64,000 nt of DNA. Source: Wolbachia endosymbiont (group A) of Pogonocherus hispidulus (GTDB lineage Bacteria; Pseudomonadota; Alphaproteobacteria; Rickettsiales; Anaplasmataceae). The DNA lies in contig NZ_OZ034750.1 of assembly GCF_964028195.1 (NCBI RefSeq), forward strand, positions 992,001-1,056,000, in the 5' to 3' direction. The notes below the pieces were generated by a model that saw only the letters and a program-made list of their open reading frames with translations, ran no database searches and was not told where the DNA came from. Below are positions 45,686 through 55,234 of this stretch, one piece after another (the first letter of the stretch is position 1; every line of letters starts with the position of its first letter). The translations under genes and the position numbers were made by a program.

Positions 45686-46732
45686 TCAGCTTGAAGGTTT
45701 ATTTACTACTATTACTTCTGCTTTCCTCTTTACAGCCACTGTCTTTGCAATTTTATCATGAAGAAACTGCTTGCGCCTGTCAAATATTGCACATACAAAA
45801 ATTAGTATTATGGCCATAAGGATTAAGCCTGATGAAGGGTCAAGCCACCATTCGGAGGTATAATTATTAAAAATTTCCCTTCTCGTGATGAGTATAGGGA
45901 AGCAAATAACTTCAAACGGGGCATGCCTAATTATCGCTTGCATTAGAGTAATATTGTTAAGTGTATCTGCATCTTTTATATGAATGCCGCATAACAATTG
46001 TCCTGGAGTGCCACCAAATCTTCTTATCATGAATACTCCGAATACTATTGATAGCAAAAAAGATAAGTGAGCACGTGTAACGAATAATTTAGATCCAGCA
46101 ATGTGAAAAATCACTCCTACAAGAATCAACCAGACTAAAGAAATTCCCATAATAATAAAACGGTCAATAATATGTGCTATGACACGTCTAGTTATTCCCA
46201 CATAGTTTAAATTTAAATGACATTCTTCAGGTTTATAGTCTATCACTACCGTGTTTGCAATTTTATCGTGAAAGAACTGCTTGCGTTTATCAAATGCTGC
46301 AAATATTAAAACCAAGATTGGTAAAATTAAAAACCACTCAGAAATATAGAGAGGTACAAACAAGAGCGCCTTGAGAGTACTTCTTATCACTACTTGCATT
46401 AAAGCAGCGTTTTCAAGCGTGCTTGTATCTTTTATGTATATACCAAATAGTAATTTTCCTGGAGTCCAACCAAGTCTTGTTATCATTAATACTTCTAATA
46501 CTATATATACTAAACTTTCTAGTAATGTACCTAAGTCTTCTAATATTTCATATCGTCCTGATATAAGGCCTGTGTCAATGTTAGGAAGAACATGATTGAA
46601 AAAGCTTGCAAGAGATTCTTCTGGTAATATAAATGAAATTAATAAAAAAAAGAATGAACAGCAAACTAGGAATATCGTTTGGTCAACTAAATACGCTGCA
46701 ACGCGTTTAGTAATTCCCGCATAGTTATCCAT
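45686..46732 (-). CDS. Double RDD-family membrane protein
   Basis: 348 residues from ATG 46732. Two RDD domains in tandem: ITKRVAAYLVDQTIFLVCC ... TRLGWTPGKLLFGIYIKD ... FDKRKQFFHDKIANTVVI, then ITRRVIAHIIDRFIIMGIS ... RRFGGTPGQLLCGIHIKD ... FDRRKQFLHDKIAKTVAV. Each has the R-x-x-A-x-x-x-D opener and three or so membrane segments. RDD proteins are linked to ion or osmolyte handling, without a firm function. The two halves are alike enough to reflect an internal duplication. Confidence 0.85.
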   Translation of the reverse strand: MDNYAGITKRVAAYLVDQTIFLVCCSFFFLLISFILPEESLASFFNHVLPNIDTGLISGRYEILEDLGTLLESLVYIVLEVLMITRLGWTPGKLLFGIYIKDTSTLENAALMQVVIRSTLKALLFVPLYISEWFLILPILVLIFAAFDKRKQFFHDKIANTVVIDYKPEECHLNLNYVGITRRVIAHIIDRFIIMGISLVWLILVGVIFHIAGSKLFVTRAHLSFLLSIVFGVFMIRRFGGTPGQLLCGIHIKDADTLNNITLMQAIIRHAPFEVICFPILITRREIFNNYTSEWWLDPSSGLILMAIILIFVCAIFDRRKQFLHDKIAKTVAVKRKAEVIVVNKPSS

Positions 46733-46837
46733 TTTTGTATCCAACACGATTGTCTAACATACCAGACTAGCAATTAAATAATAGTAAAATTGTTTGTATT
46801 GCTATTTGGATTGGTTTATTTTTATAACTCGATAGTT

Positions 46838-46925
46838 CAAAATAGAGACAAAGATCAAAATTTACTTATTTACGTCTCCAATTTCATCATGTATAATGGA
46901 GACAAAGATTTATATTTTGTATTTT
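46838..46925. promoter_or_regulatory. Repeated GAGAC/GTCTC sites upstream of an ATPase gene
   Basis: ATAGAGACAAAGAT (from 46843) and ATGGAGACAAAGAT (from about 46898) are direct repeats; between them TACGTCTCCA (46872) makes inverted pairs with both. TATAAT occurs at 46893-46898. The ATPase ATG is at 46926. Such a set looks like an operator region; no regulator is known. Confidence 0.35.
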
Positions 46926-48335
46926 ATGTCTCTATCGTTTATTGGTAGGCAAGCTGAATTAAAACAACTGCTGGAGCTTACAGAAAAAAATACTGCATCT
47001 TTTGTAGTGGTCAAAGGAAGGCGTCGTATAGGAAAAAGTCGTTTAATTCAAGAGTTTGGTAAGCATTTCGAGCAATATTACTCATTTGCAGGTTTGCCAC
47101 CAGAAAAGCATATTACAACATCCCATCAACTTAATGAATTTTCTAGACAAGTTGCTAGACAATTTAATACGTCTTTTGCTAGATATGATGATTGGAGTGA
47201 TTTACTATGGTCAGTTGGTGAACGTTTACTATCTGGCAAAATATTATTGCTCTTTGATGAAATTTCTTGGATGGGCTCAAAAGATCCAACTTTTTTGGGC
47301 AAAATAAAGAATTTTTGGGATACACAGCTAAAAAATAATAACAAGCTAATTTTTGTTATTTGTGGATCTGCATCATCTTGGATCGAAAAAAACATACTTA
47401 GTAGTACTGGTTTTGTGGGAAGAATATCGTTGACTTTAACACTCGGGGAGTTATCACTTTCTGATTGCAATGAATTTTGGCCAAAAAATATTTCAGCATA
47501 CGAAAAGTTTAAGGTACTTGCAGTAACCGGCGGAATTCCAAAATATTTAGAAGAGGTAAATTTTAAACACAGTGCTGAAGAAAATATTAAAAAGCTTTGT
47601 TTTACAAAAGGTGGATTTTTAGTTGAGGAGTTTGACCAAATATTTTCAGATCTATTCATGCGAAAAACAGCTTTTTATAAGCAAATAGTGAGAGCTCTTT
47701 CTACTGGAGCTAAAGAACAGGAAGAAATTTGTGCTGCTTTAGATATCGCAAGGCATGGACGCATTTCCGAGTATCTACATGAGCTTGAGCTCGCTGGTTT
47801 TATTGTAAAGGATCATACTTGGAGTATAAAAACTGGTACTGATTCACGACTCAGAAGGTACAGACTTCAAGATAATTATGTAAGATTTTATCTAAAATAT
47901 ATTGAAAAAAATCTAGGAAAAATTAATCGTGACACCTACTCTATGGGGTTCCTACCAGAGTGGATTGGGCTTCAATTTGAAAATTTGGTGCTGAGCAATA
48001 GAAAGAGCATACATAGTATCTTAGGAATTGATGGAATAGTAAGCGAAAATCCATTTTTTCAGAGAAAGACAAGTAATAGTTCCGGTTGTCAAATTGATTA
48101 CATGATTCAAACAAAGTTTAACACTCTCTACATTTGCGAAATCAAATTTTCAAAAAATAAAATCGGTCATTCAATAATACAAGAAGTACAAAAAAAAATA
48201 GATACACTAAAGCGTCCAAAAGGCTTTTCATGTCGTCCAGTCCTTATTCACGTTAATGGTGTAAGTGACGACGTTATAGACAGCGATTACTTTTCAAACA
48301 TAATTGATTTTGGAGAATTATTGAATTGTAAGTAA
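46926..48335 (+). CDS. ATPase_2/DUF234 ATP-binding protein with nuclease-like C-terminus
   Basis: 469 residues from ATG 46926 (MSLSFIGRQAELKQLLEL). AAA-type core: Walker A KGRRRIGKSRLIQEFG (about 30-45), Walker B ILLLFDEISWMG, VICGSASSWIEKNIL, TGGIPKYLEEV. A winged helix (about 260-310) and then a DUF234/PD-(D/E)XK-like domain with CQIDYMIQTKFNTLYICEIKFS, where D, E and K are in the right spacing. Such proteins are frequent in archaea and endosymbionts; the role is unknown, perhaps mobile-element or DNA related. The truncated relative is at 15201. Confidence 0.85.
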   Translation: MSLSFIGRQAELKQLLELTEKNTASFVVVKGRRRIGKSRLIQEFGKHFEQYYSFAGLPPEKHITTSHQLNEFSRQVARQFNTSFARYDDWSDLLWSVGERLLSGKILLLFDEISWMGSKDPTFLGKIKNFWDTQLKNNNKLIFVICGSASSWIEKNILSSTGFVGRISLTLTLGELSLSDCNEFWPKNISAYEKFKVLAVTGGIPKYLEEVNFKHSAEENIKKLCFTKGGFLVEEFDQIFSDLFMRKTAFYKQIVRALSTGAKEQEEICAALDIARHGRISEYLHELELAGFIVKDHTWSIKTGTDSRLRRYRLQDNYVRFYLKYIEKNLGKINRDTYSMGFLPEWIGLQFENLVLSNRKSIHSILGIDGIVSENPFFQRKTSNSSGCQIDYMIQTKFNTLYICEIKFSKNKIGHSIIQEVQKKIDTLKRPKGFSCRPVLIHVNGVSDDVIDSDYFSNIIDFGELLNCK

Positions 48336-48340
48336 TGTTT

Positions 48341-49486
48341 TTATTCTGATAGTTGATCTATTTCATTTATTGGCACAAGTTTAACTTTTGCGTGTGAACC
48401 ATTCTGCTGACCTGTGTAGATTAAATACCCCTTAGCTGTTTGAGAGAGTTCACAGAAATACTGTACATTTTTAAAAAAATCACTCTGAAGCGTGGAACCA
48501 GCCTTAATTTCAATAGCATGAATGTCACCACCCCATTCCGCTAATAAATCTACTTTATGTCCCGTTCGGTCGCGCCAAAAGTATAGATTGGCAGGTAATC
48601 CCTGATTGAGGCGCCTCTTGAAAATCTCCAATACAATCAAATTTTCAAACAGAGCTCCTTTAAGGTAATGCGTTTCTAATTGACTCTCCTTTTCAAGACC
48701 AAGGAGCGTACAAGCAAGACCAGTGTCATAGAAGTATAACTTTGGCATCTTGATTAAACGCTTGTTGAAACTTTGGTGAAATGGTTGAAGAAAAAATATT
48801 AGGTAACTAGCTTCCAAAATATTCAGCCACTGTCGTACAGTTGTATGAGAAATGCCACAATCTTGAGCAAAAGATGATAAATTAAGAATCTGACCTACTC
48901 GACCTGCACACAGTTTGAGGAAGGTTTGGAATCTACCAATGTTTTCAATATTTTTAAGTTGTCGAACGTCTCTCTCAATGTAGGTTTGAATGTAGCTGGG
49001 GTAGAAATCCAGTGGATGCATGTTAAGGCTATGTAATCCAGGATACCCTCCCTTAAAAATAGCTGAATTAACATTTATAAACGTACCGAGCTCAGATAAA
49101 CTCAGGGGCAATAGTGTTGTCATGCCTATGCGCCCTGAAAGAGATTGAGAAACATGATGACTAAGAGCAAAATTTTGAGACCCTGTTAGTACATATCGAC
49201 CCTTTACAGGAGACTCATCAACTATTTCTTGAAGATATGATAACAACTCAGGTACGTGCTGTACTTCATCAAAAATAGCGCCCTGACGATAATTAGCTAG
49301 AAATGCCCTAGGATCATTTTGCGCTTGAAAACGAGTGTCAATATTTTCTAAAGATACGTACGGCAAGTGCTTAAACAACGTTTTTGCAATGGTTGTTTTA
49401 CCAGACTGTCTAGGTCCTGTAATGCCCAAAGCAGGATAAAGCTTAGAAAATCTTTCTAAAACTGGGGTTATAGAACGTAAATACAT
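48341..49486 (-). CDS. AAA_14/DUF4143 ATP-binding protein
   Basis: 381 residues. AAA_14: LGITGPRQSGKTTIAKTLF (Walker A, about 20-38), AIFDEVQHVPELLSYLQ (Walker B), GRYVLTGSQNFAL. Linker with YIQTYIERDVRQLKNI and a winged helix, then DUF4143: LYFYDTGLACTLLGL, GALFENLIVLEIFKR, YFWRDRTGHKVDLLAEW, IEIKAG, with D-E-K of a PD-(D/E)XK nuclease fold. Converges on the 46926 gene with a 5-bp gap. A different family from its neighbour despite similar layout. Function unknown. Confidence 0.88.
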   Translation of the reverse strand: MYLRSITPVLERFSKLYPALGITGPRQSGKTTIAKTLFKHLPYVSLENIDTRFQAQNDPRAFLANYRQGAIFDEVQHVPELLSYLQEIVDESPVKGRYVLTGSQNFALSHHVSQSLSGRIGMTTLLPLSLSELGTFINVNSAIFKGGYPGLHSLNMHPLDFYPSYIQTYIERDVRQLKNIENIGRFQTFLKLCAGRVGQILNLSSFAQDCGISHTTVRQWLNILEASYLIFFLQPFHQSFNKRLIKMPKLYFYDTGLACTLLGLEKESQLETHYLKGALFENLIVLEIFKRRLNQGLPANLYFWRDRTGHKVDLLAEWGGDIHAIEIKAGSTLQSDFFKNVQYFCELSQTAKGYLIYTGQQNGSHAKVKLVPINEIDQLSE

Positions 49487-49592
49487 AAATTGAATTTTAT
49501 AGTTTCAATATGCAAGAATACTATAAAAGGTTAAAAATGACAACACTTACACGAACATTGGCTTGCTGAACTTTCTACAAAAACATATGAGA

Positions 49593-49725
49593 TCATACAT
49601 CTAAATCGATGTAATCCTTAAGGTAATTAACATTCATCGACCCTGAGCCCTCCTTCCTGATCCATTCTCTACCTTGAACCGGAGGCTCCTCAAACTCTAA
49701 ATCTTGTTTTCGTCGCCTCTCCCCT
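49593..49725 (-). pseudogene. Unassigned C-terminal coding remnant
   Basis: On the minus strand a frame reads ERRRKQDLEFEEPPVQGREW, IRKEGSGSMNVNYLKDYIDL, DV-stop (TGA 49593-49595). It has no start and no recognisable N-terminal domain; it looks like the tail of a Wolbachia gene left by rearrangement. Part of it (49651-49675) is repeated inverted at 49802-49826. Confidence 0.4.
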
Positions 49726-49826
49726 AATTATATATATAATATATAATTTATAGGGGGGTAACCAAAAAAATGAACTTTCTTTGAGCTGAGCGAAGCCACC
49801 TAAGGTAGAGAATGGATCAGGAAGGA
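49651..49826. repeat. 25-bp inverted repeat flanking an AT-rich loop
   Basis: 49651-49675 (TCCTTCCTGATCCATTCTCT...) and 49802-49826 are perfect reverse complements. A shorter direct copy ('aaaatggatcaggaagaagtggtgtataaa') recurs at 50482 with the sequences after it, showing that the block upstream of the RelBE modules has been duplicated. No gene between 49730 and 49875. Confidence 0.7.
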
Positions 49827-49875
49827 GTGGTGTATAAAATTATATATATAAAATCTTTAAGATTTTCTGTATAAT

Positions 49876-50211
49876 TTACTCATGTAACTTGATAAACAAG
49901 GAAGATAGAATTTGCTGAAGAGTATATGTATTGATTATCTTCAAAGCCTCTTCATAAATGGTGTCTCTATGCCCTACTGCAACAATAATCACTACATACT
50001 TTACAGTATTTACGCTATATATAATGCGATAATCACTAACTCTTAGCCTTCTATGCCCTTTAAAGCTGTAATGTAGTGGCTTACCAAGATTCAATGGATC
50101 GACTGTAAGCCGATCATGTATTGCGTCTACAACCCTTGACCTTATCGTCTTTGGAAGGTCCGGAATATTTTTCTTAAGGACGTTCTTTAAGAAGACAATA
50201 GCATATTCCAA
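49876..50211 (-). CDS. RelE/ParE-family toxin
   Basis: 111 residues from TTG 50211 (no ATG fits the family start); coupled to the antitoxin by a 25-bp overlap. Core: KNVLKKNIPDLPKTIRSRVVDAI, VDPLNLGKPLHYSFKGHRRL, RVSDYRIIYSVNTVKYVV and VGHRDTIYEEALKII. Very like the split toxin at 50590/54826 (YRIIY then VNTV). About 20 residues longer at the C-terminus than the WO copy, perhaps readthrough into flanking sequence. Confidence 0.85.
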   Translation of the reverse strand: MEYAIVFLKNVLKKNIPDLPKTIRSRVVDAIHDRLTVDPLNLGKPLHYSFKGHRRLRVSDYRIIYSVNTVKYVVIIVAVGHRDTIYEEALKIINTYTLQQILSSLFIKLHE

Positions 50212-50417
50212 TCTACATCCTCACTTCTAACCGTTTCTGCACCTTCAACGTCATACTCATTAGCAACCACAGATAGTAAAAAGTCGTCCATTTCAAGTTC
50301 AATTGCTTCTCCGAGTAGTTTCTCTGCTAATTCCTGAGCGGGCTGCTTAGTAAGTTCAGATAACTTAGTAAGATTCTGTAAAGTTTCTTTACTGAGAGCT
50401 ATGTTAGCGTTTGCCAT
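50187..50417 (-). CDS. RelB-like antitoxin
   Basis: 76 residues from ATG 50417 (a TTG four codons upstream is also open). MANANIALSKETLQNLTKLSEL looks like a ribbon-helix-helix start; the C-terminus EGAETVRSEDVDWNMLL carries the EDVDW seen in the WO antitoxin. Paired with the toxin at 49876. Confidence 0.8.
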   Translation of the reverse strand: MANANIALSKETLQNLTKLSELTKQPAQELAEKLLGEAIELEMDDFLLSVVANEYDVEGAETVRSEDVDWNMLLSS

Positions 50418-50589
50418 ATGTTTTACCAAAGTCTACTACTATAACAAGTATATAGCATTTTTTTTAATTTTTCAATAAGGAAAATGGATCAGGAAGAAGT
50501 GGTGTATAAAAATATATGTAGAATCTTTAGATTTTCTATTGTAACTAATATTATTTTTGTAATAGGAACTTCAAAATGGGTAAATATAT

Positions 50590-50685
50590 TTAATGCCTAC
50601 TAAGTATCTTCCTAGCCTTCTCGTAAATGGTATCTCTGTGTCCTATTGCAACGATGGTTACTTTGTGTTCTACAGTGTTTACGCG
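50590..50685 (-). CDS. RelE-family toxin, 3' exon (gene split by nested group II introns)
   Basis: Codes RVNTVEHKVTIVAIGHRDTI, YEKARKILSRH-stop, the C-terminal strand and GHRD-x-IY motif of RelE. Joined to 54826-55041 after removal of 50686-54825 it gives a 103-residue toxin in frame (96 + 216 nt), with ...YRIIY|RVNTV... at the junction, matching YRIIYSVNTV of the toxin at 49876. No start codon of its own. Confidence 0.9.
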   Translation of the reverse strand, partial: RVNTVEHKVTIVAIGHRDTIYEKARKILSRH

Positions 50686-50780
50686 GTTATCTAAGTGAGG
50701 AAAGTCACCTCTCCCCACTCGACTTCAAAACCGGACTTGTGACTTTCACCACATCCGGCTTCTCTCTAATTTGGTGCCTG

Positions 50781-51607
50781 TCATGCACACTTCTTATGTA
50801 GGTAATCATGACAATGTCCATGCAACATAGATAAATTTGCAATATTATTGTTGTTCCTATTCTTGTCTTTATGGTGTACTTCAATTACATCGTCAGACCT
50901 AAAATATAGTTGACAACAGTTACATTTACCTCGTTGTAATTTCAATAGTTTTATTACTCTTGGTGATTTTCCTGGTACTCTCCTTGAACGGTTTGCCCAA
51001 TATATCCAATTCCCATCATAAGGAGATCTGTCTCCTGACACTTTAATGTGCCATTTAATAGCATGATCCTTATGCTTAATAAGGTATAGATTGTCATTTA
51101 ACATGAATCGCCAGTTATCATTGCCGTATTTTTTAAAGTACTTCCTCTTAATCCAGCTTTTTCCTTTGTTATGATGCCTAAAGACTGCCCATTTCCAAAG
51201 TTTTTTGTGTGTATCATTATCCAATGAACCAAAGACTTTGCTTGACACTGCAGGAGTGTAATATTGACTCCATCCTCTTATTATAAGATTGAGTTGTTTT
51301 ATTACGGTTTCCTGGGGTGCGTTGCGTAATGCTTTAAGTTTATGTTTTATAACTAACCCGTGCTGTTTTATAGAGTTACGACTTGGTTTAATTAGCAATT
51401 TGTAATCTTTTCTACCTCGTTTTATTGGGTATTGTCGTATTGTAAATCCAAGAAAATCAAAACCTGGTTTTTGTTCTCCGTAAGGTTTGAGCGTATGGGA
51501 AACTTTTGTTTTTGAATGTTTTAATTCCAACCCAATGGTTTTTAACCACTCTTCAACTAAAGTTTTCGCTCTAAGAATAATTTCTTCACTTTCATGGAGA
51601 ATGATAA
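50781..51607 (-). CDS. Group II intron B RT, C-terminal part with HNH endonuclease
   Basis: Continues from YADD|FIILHESEEI. RT7 FDFLGFTIRQYPIK, domain X LNLIIRGWSQYYTPAVSSKVF, DNA-binding region SPYDGNWIYWANR, and an HNH domain GKCNCCQLYFRSDDVIEVHH, KDKNRNNNNIANL, HGHCHDYLH (CxxC, HH, HxxC-H). Joined to 53456-54347 it gives 572 residues in one frame (892 + 827 nt). Translation needs removal of the inner intron. Confidence 0.9.
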
Positions 51608-53455
51608 GGAGAGTAGACCGGCGGAACTTCCCCACCAGTCTCTCGCAGAACTGCACGGAAACCTCTCGGCTTATACAGCTCCCATTATTTAGCCTTTTGA
51701 TCCTAACCCAAGTGTCCAATGATAGAAAATACTTGGAGACCTCTTTCTCACTTTTCCTAGAAATTGCTTTGCTAGTCTTCCGTGATCACGAAGTTTCTTA
51801 TATTTTGTCCTGACCCATCTTATGAGGTATCTCTCTATATTTCTGAGAGATGGATACATCTCTGATTTATAAAACCTGCCATAGTACTGAAACCAGCCTC
51901 TGACTATTGGATCTATTTTCTTCGATATTTCCTCTAGTGTGGTCCATGTAATCCGATGTATTCTCCATGACTTTATGGTTTTCTTGATCTTCTTCTTGGC
52001 TTTGTTACTAATTGCAGGTAGAAATGAGATGAAATAATTCCTCATCTTATTCTTTGCTACTCTAGGTCTAAAAGTATAACCTAGAAAATCAAAGCTTTGT
52101 TTAGGAAATTGTTCTTTTCTATCATCATCCTTACTGTACACAATCTGTGTCTTTTCAGGATGTAACTTCAATTTACACTTAGCCAATCTTTCTTCAATCA
52201 TTACTTTCATAAATCCTGCCTGTCTTTTAGTTCTGCAGTGCACTATCGCATCATCTACATATCTTTCAAATGGTACTGTTGGATAATTTTGTTTCATCCA
52301 CATATCAAACGCATGGTGCATAAATATGCTTGAAATGATTGGGCTTATTGAACCTCCTTGCGGAACTCCTTTATCCCTTGTTACCCTACTGCCATCTGCT
52401 TGCTGAATGGGGGCTTTCATCCACCTCTCAACATACAGTATGACCCATTTGCAGTCTGTGTGTTTCTTGATAGCCTGCAGTGCTAAATCGTGGTCCAGAT
52501 TGTCGAAAAATCCAGATATATCAAGATCTACCGTCCAATCATTTTTCCAACATCTCTTCCGTGCTGTGTATACCGCATCCAGCGCAGACTTATTTGGTCT
52601 ATAACCATATGAATCTTCGTGAAATTTCGGTTCTACTAACGGCTCAAGATACATTGTAGCTGCTGTTTGCGCTATCCTGTCGAATACTGAAGGCACACAT
52701 AAAATTCTTTGCCCTCCTGTATCTTTTGGTATCGCAACAGCTTTTACCGGCTCTGGAAAATAACTTCCGGATGACATCCGATTCCATAATTTGTATAGAT
52801 TATCCTTTAGATTTTCTTCAAACTTTGTTATCGAGACCTCATCTACACCTGCTGCACCTTTATTTTTCGATACTTGTTTATAAGCTCTCCAAATAAGTTG
52901 CTTTGGTATATCAAAAGACTTTGTTTCATTCATTAACTCCTCCCTTTCGGTTGATAAATAATTAAAACTAAATAACTTAGCCCCTTCACTCCATTTCCAT
53001 TACAGAAACTTCTTCGCTACTACGAGCTAATCCGCCCCTGTTTTTCGCATCGGTACTCTCATCCTCAGAGATCAGCTCTTTGGACTTCTCCCTTTTCATC
53101 GAAACGACAGGTTCCCGTAGTTCCATGCAATAGCCTAAAATAGATTCACGCCACTTTTATGCCGGACGCCACCTACCCAGTAAACAAGCTCCCTGTAGAT
53201 TCATCCCAGGTTAACGACTACCCCCTGGTTTTGACGTCGTCTCTACGCTTTCGACACTTCATCAGTGGTTCACTTGCGTTCGTCTCTCTATTTCATACAT
53301 GACACATAATTGTGCCTTTTCCATAACGCTCACTACCTTAGCTCTTTACCAAAGCAGCTTATGGCTGTTTGAAGCCTGCTCTTGCAAACCGGCTCCGAGG
53401 GGCCCTCCCTCATCTACTGCACAGCTTCAACACTTTCCGTGTTTCTACGGCGCAC
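51608..53455 (-). mobile_element. Inner group II intron, copy 2 (1,848 bp), inserted in a YADD motif
   Basis: Begins GTGCGCCGTAG at 53455 after GCAGATGACT, and ends ...CTACTCTCC at 51608 before TTATCATT. Same length as copy 1 (4604-6451), same RT, same position within the host RT. Domain V at 51648-51681. Confidence 0.93.
51689..52933 (-). CDS. Inner group II intron reverse transcriptase/maturase, copy 2
   Basis: 414 residues, identical in sequence to 5126-6370, with YVDD at 225-228, PQGGSISP at 191-198 and domain X. Start supported by GGGAGGAG. Identity of two copies 46 kb apart suggests recent movement or gene conversion. Confidence 0.95.
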   Translation of the reverse strand: MNETKSFDIPKQLIWRAYKQVSKNKGAAGVDEVSITKFEENLKDNLYKLWNRMSSGSYFPEPVKAVAIPKDTGGQRILCVPSVFDRIAQTAATMYLEPLVEPKFHEDSYGYRPNKSALDAVYTARKRCWKNDWTVDLDISGFFDNLDHDLALQAIKKHTDCKWVILYVERWMKAPIQQADGSRVTRDKGVPQGGSISPIISSIFMHHAFDMWMKQNYPTVPFERYVDDAIVHCRTKRQAGFMKVMIEERLAKCKLKLHPEKTQIVYSKDDDRKEQFPKQSFDFLGYTFRPRVAKNKMRNYFISFLPAISNKAKKKIKKTIKSWRIHRITWTTLEEISKKIDPIVRGWFQYYGRFYKSEMYPSLRNIERYLIRWVRTKYKKLRDHGRLAKQFLGKVRKRSPSIFYHWTLGLGSKG

Positions 53456-54347
53456 AGTCATCTGCATAAAAAATTACTTTGCATGAGTTTTGTGCATCCC
53501 TGTGAGATGCTTTTCCAAGTCTCTTTTTCTTATCAGAAAAAAGTTCGTTTGCCAAAGCTTTTTTTATGTAGCATTCCATTCCATGCAAGGCAATATTAGC
53601 CAATAAAGGTGAGATAGTTCCCCCTTGAATTGTACCTTGTTTAGTAAATTGGAATACTTTTCCTTCCATAATGCCAGCTTTTAACCATCCTCTTATAATC
53701 TTTACTATAGTTGGTGTGGTATGAAGCTTTTCCAATAACACCTTATGGTCAATATTGTCAAAGCATCCAGATATATCTGCATCCAAGACAAATGCCATTT
53801 TTCTTTTTAGTGCATCAAATATAGCTCTTATAGAATCGTGACAAGATCTACCAGGTCTAAAACCATAAGTGTTAGGCTCAAATTTTGCCTCCCATTCAGG
53901 TTCTAAAGCCATTTTTACAAGTGTTTGTTTTGCTCGATCTGCTATTGTAGGTATTCCAAGAGGACGATATTCTGTTGGTTTAACAGGTTTTGGAATCCAA
54001 ACACGTCTTGATGGTTTTGCTTTTTCCCTTATATTTAAAGAGTTTGCTAATTGCAATCTTTCTTTTTGCTTAAGGCTAGCTTTTCCATCAATACCTGCTG
54101 TCTTTCTTCCTCTATTATCCTGAGTTACCCTTCTAACAGCAAGCATCCTTGCACTTGTTGATTTGAGTAATAGTCTCTGAAGATTGTGCATCCTTTTGAC
54201 ATCATTACATTTAGAAGCTTGGTAAATTCGTTTTTGCAGCTTAAATGAAGATTGCTCTAGCTTACGCCAGGGAATTTCATTCCATTCATACCTAACTTTT
54301 TGTTGGTTCATAACATATTTACTACTACTTACAACTTTACCTTCCAA
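53456..54347 (-). CDS. Group II intron B RT, N-terminal part
   Basis: Starts MEGKVVSSSKYVMNQQKVRY. RT-0 LAVRRVTQDNRGRKTAGIDG, RT1 RRVWIPKPVKPTEYRPLGIP, RT2 NTYGFRPGRSCHDSIRAIF, RT3 FVLDADISGCFDNIDHKVLL, RT4 QGTIQGGTISPLLANIAL (IQGG where most have PQGG), RT5 KVIFYADD at which the inner intron begins. Read through, it would stop at YADDCAP. Joined to the part at 50781 the frame is open. Confidence 0.9.
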
Positions 54348-54825
54348 ATTATAGTGTCTACGTCAGCATATCCTGAATATTATTTCAGGCATTAGCTTCT
54401 TAGACAATCCTTCCATCATAAAGCTTGCGGTTTGGCTACCTTCTCAAGAGAGCAAATATGATGGTTACCCTGTTCTACATTCTTGTTTCACGCCACACTT
54501 AGGTTCCTACTCTCCGCCGAAGATTAAGAACATCAAAACTAGACATCTACTATTCTAATTCCTTAAATTATCTCATACCATTTTGGTCTATGCGTGTTCA
54601 ACCTTTTTTCGCATATTCCGCGTAACGACAGTTCTAACATAGGTTTCTTTCGTAACCTTATGCAGCTTTGCTCGAAGGGATTCACCATAAGGTTTGGTGT
54701 TACCTCCTTTTGTCCCATGCTTGCATCCCAAAAGTTGCCACCTCTCAGAATGTGGGCCATGCTTTACCCCTGATGTCTGGGGAGATGGAATTTAACCATC
54801 ACAACAATGCAACTTCAGGTCGCAC

Positions 54826-55041
54826 ATAAATGATACGATAGTCACAAATCCTTAGTTTTCTTTGTCCTTTAAATTTACCTTGTAATGGTTCACCATTACC
54901 AATAGGATCGGTTGCAATACGTCCTCTTATTGCATTTTTAATCCTTAATTTTACAGTTTCTGGAAAAGCTGATATGTCCTTTCGAATACTCTTGAGATAT
55001 TTGATAGTGTACAGACTACTTCCAGATTTCTTCGCTGTCAT
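54826..55041 (-). CDS. RelE-family toxin, 5' exon
   Basis: 72 codons from ATG 55041: LYTIKYLKSIRKDISAFPET, RIKNAIRGRIATDPIGNGEP, LQGKFKGQRKLRICDYRIIY, then the intron. ATG lies 26 bp inside the antitoxin gene; compared with its relatives the first 8 residues are extra, so a later non-ATG start is possible. Unspliced, the reading would end VRPEVALL-stop inside the intron, lacking the C-terminal strand and active residues. Confidence 0.88.
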
Positions 55042-55234
55042 CTACCTCTTCCGCACCTGGAACATCGCGTTCAATAGCACGCTCAACCAATATTGTATCC
55101 TCTTCAAATTCGATTGCTTGTTGCATTAATTTTTCTGCTAGATCTTGAATGGATTTATTTCTTACTTTAGCTAATCCAGCAAGACACTCTAAAGTTTCTT
55201 TGCTGAAAGTTATACTAATGTTTGGGTTTGCCAT
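55016..55234 (-). CDS. RelB-like antitoxin of the split toxin
   Basis: 72 residues from ATG 55234. MANPNISITFSKETLECLAG and ELAEKL-like QDLAEKLMQQAIEFEED resemble the antitoxin at 50187 (shared AN-N-I, SKETL, LAEKL). Acidic end GAEEVDDSEEIWK. It is not interrupted, so antitoxin would be made without splicing while the toxin would not. Confidence 0.8.
   Translation of the reverse strand: MANPNISITFSKETLECLAGLAKVRNKSIQDLAEKLMQQAIEFEEDTILVERAIERDVPGAEEVDDSEEIWK

Larger units (their letters stand above)
50686..54825 (-). mobile_element. Outer group II intron B (with HNH-type RT, itself interrupted)
   Basis: On the minus strand it begins GTGCGACCTGAAG at 54825 and ends ...TTAGATAAC at 50686, i.e. 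canonical GTGCG and AY ends, and it splits a relE gene. 4,140 bp including the inner intron (51608-53455); 2,292 bp without. Domain V lies at about 50726-50762 (AGCCGGATGTGGTGAAAGTC...AGTCCGGTT). Its RT is in two parts, 53456-54347 and 50781-51607. It is unlike outer intron A in sequence, so this is a separate lineage. Confidence 0.92.

Noticed and set aside
46926..49486. A two-gene antiphage defence system formed by the two ATPase-nuclease genes
   Set aside because: They are convergent and belong to different families common as single genes; nothing in the sequence shows joint action.
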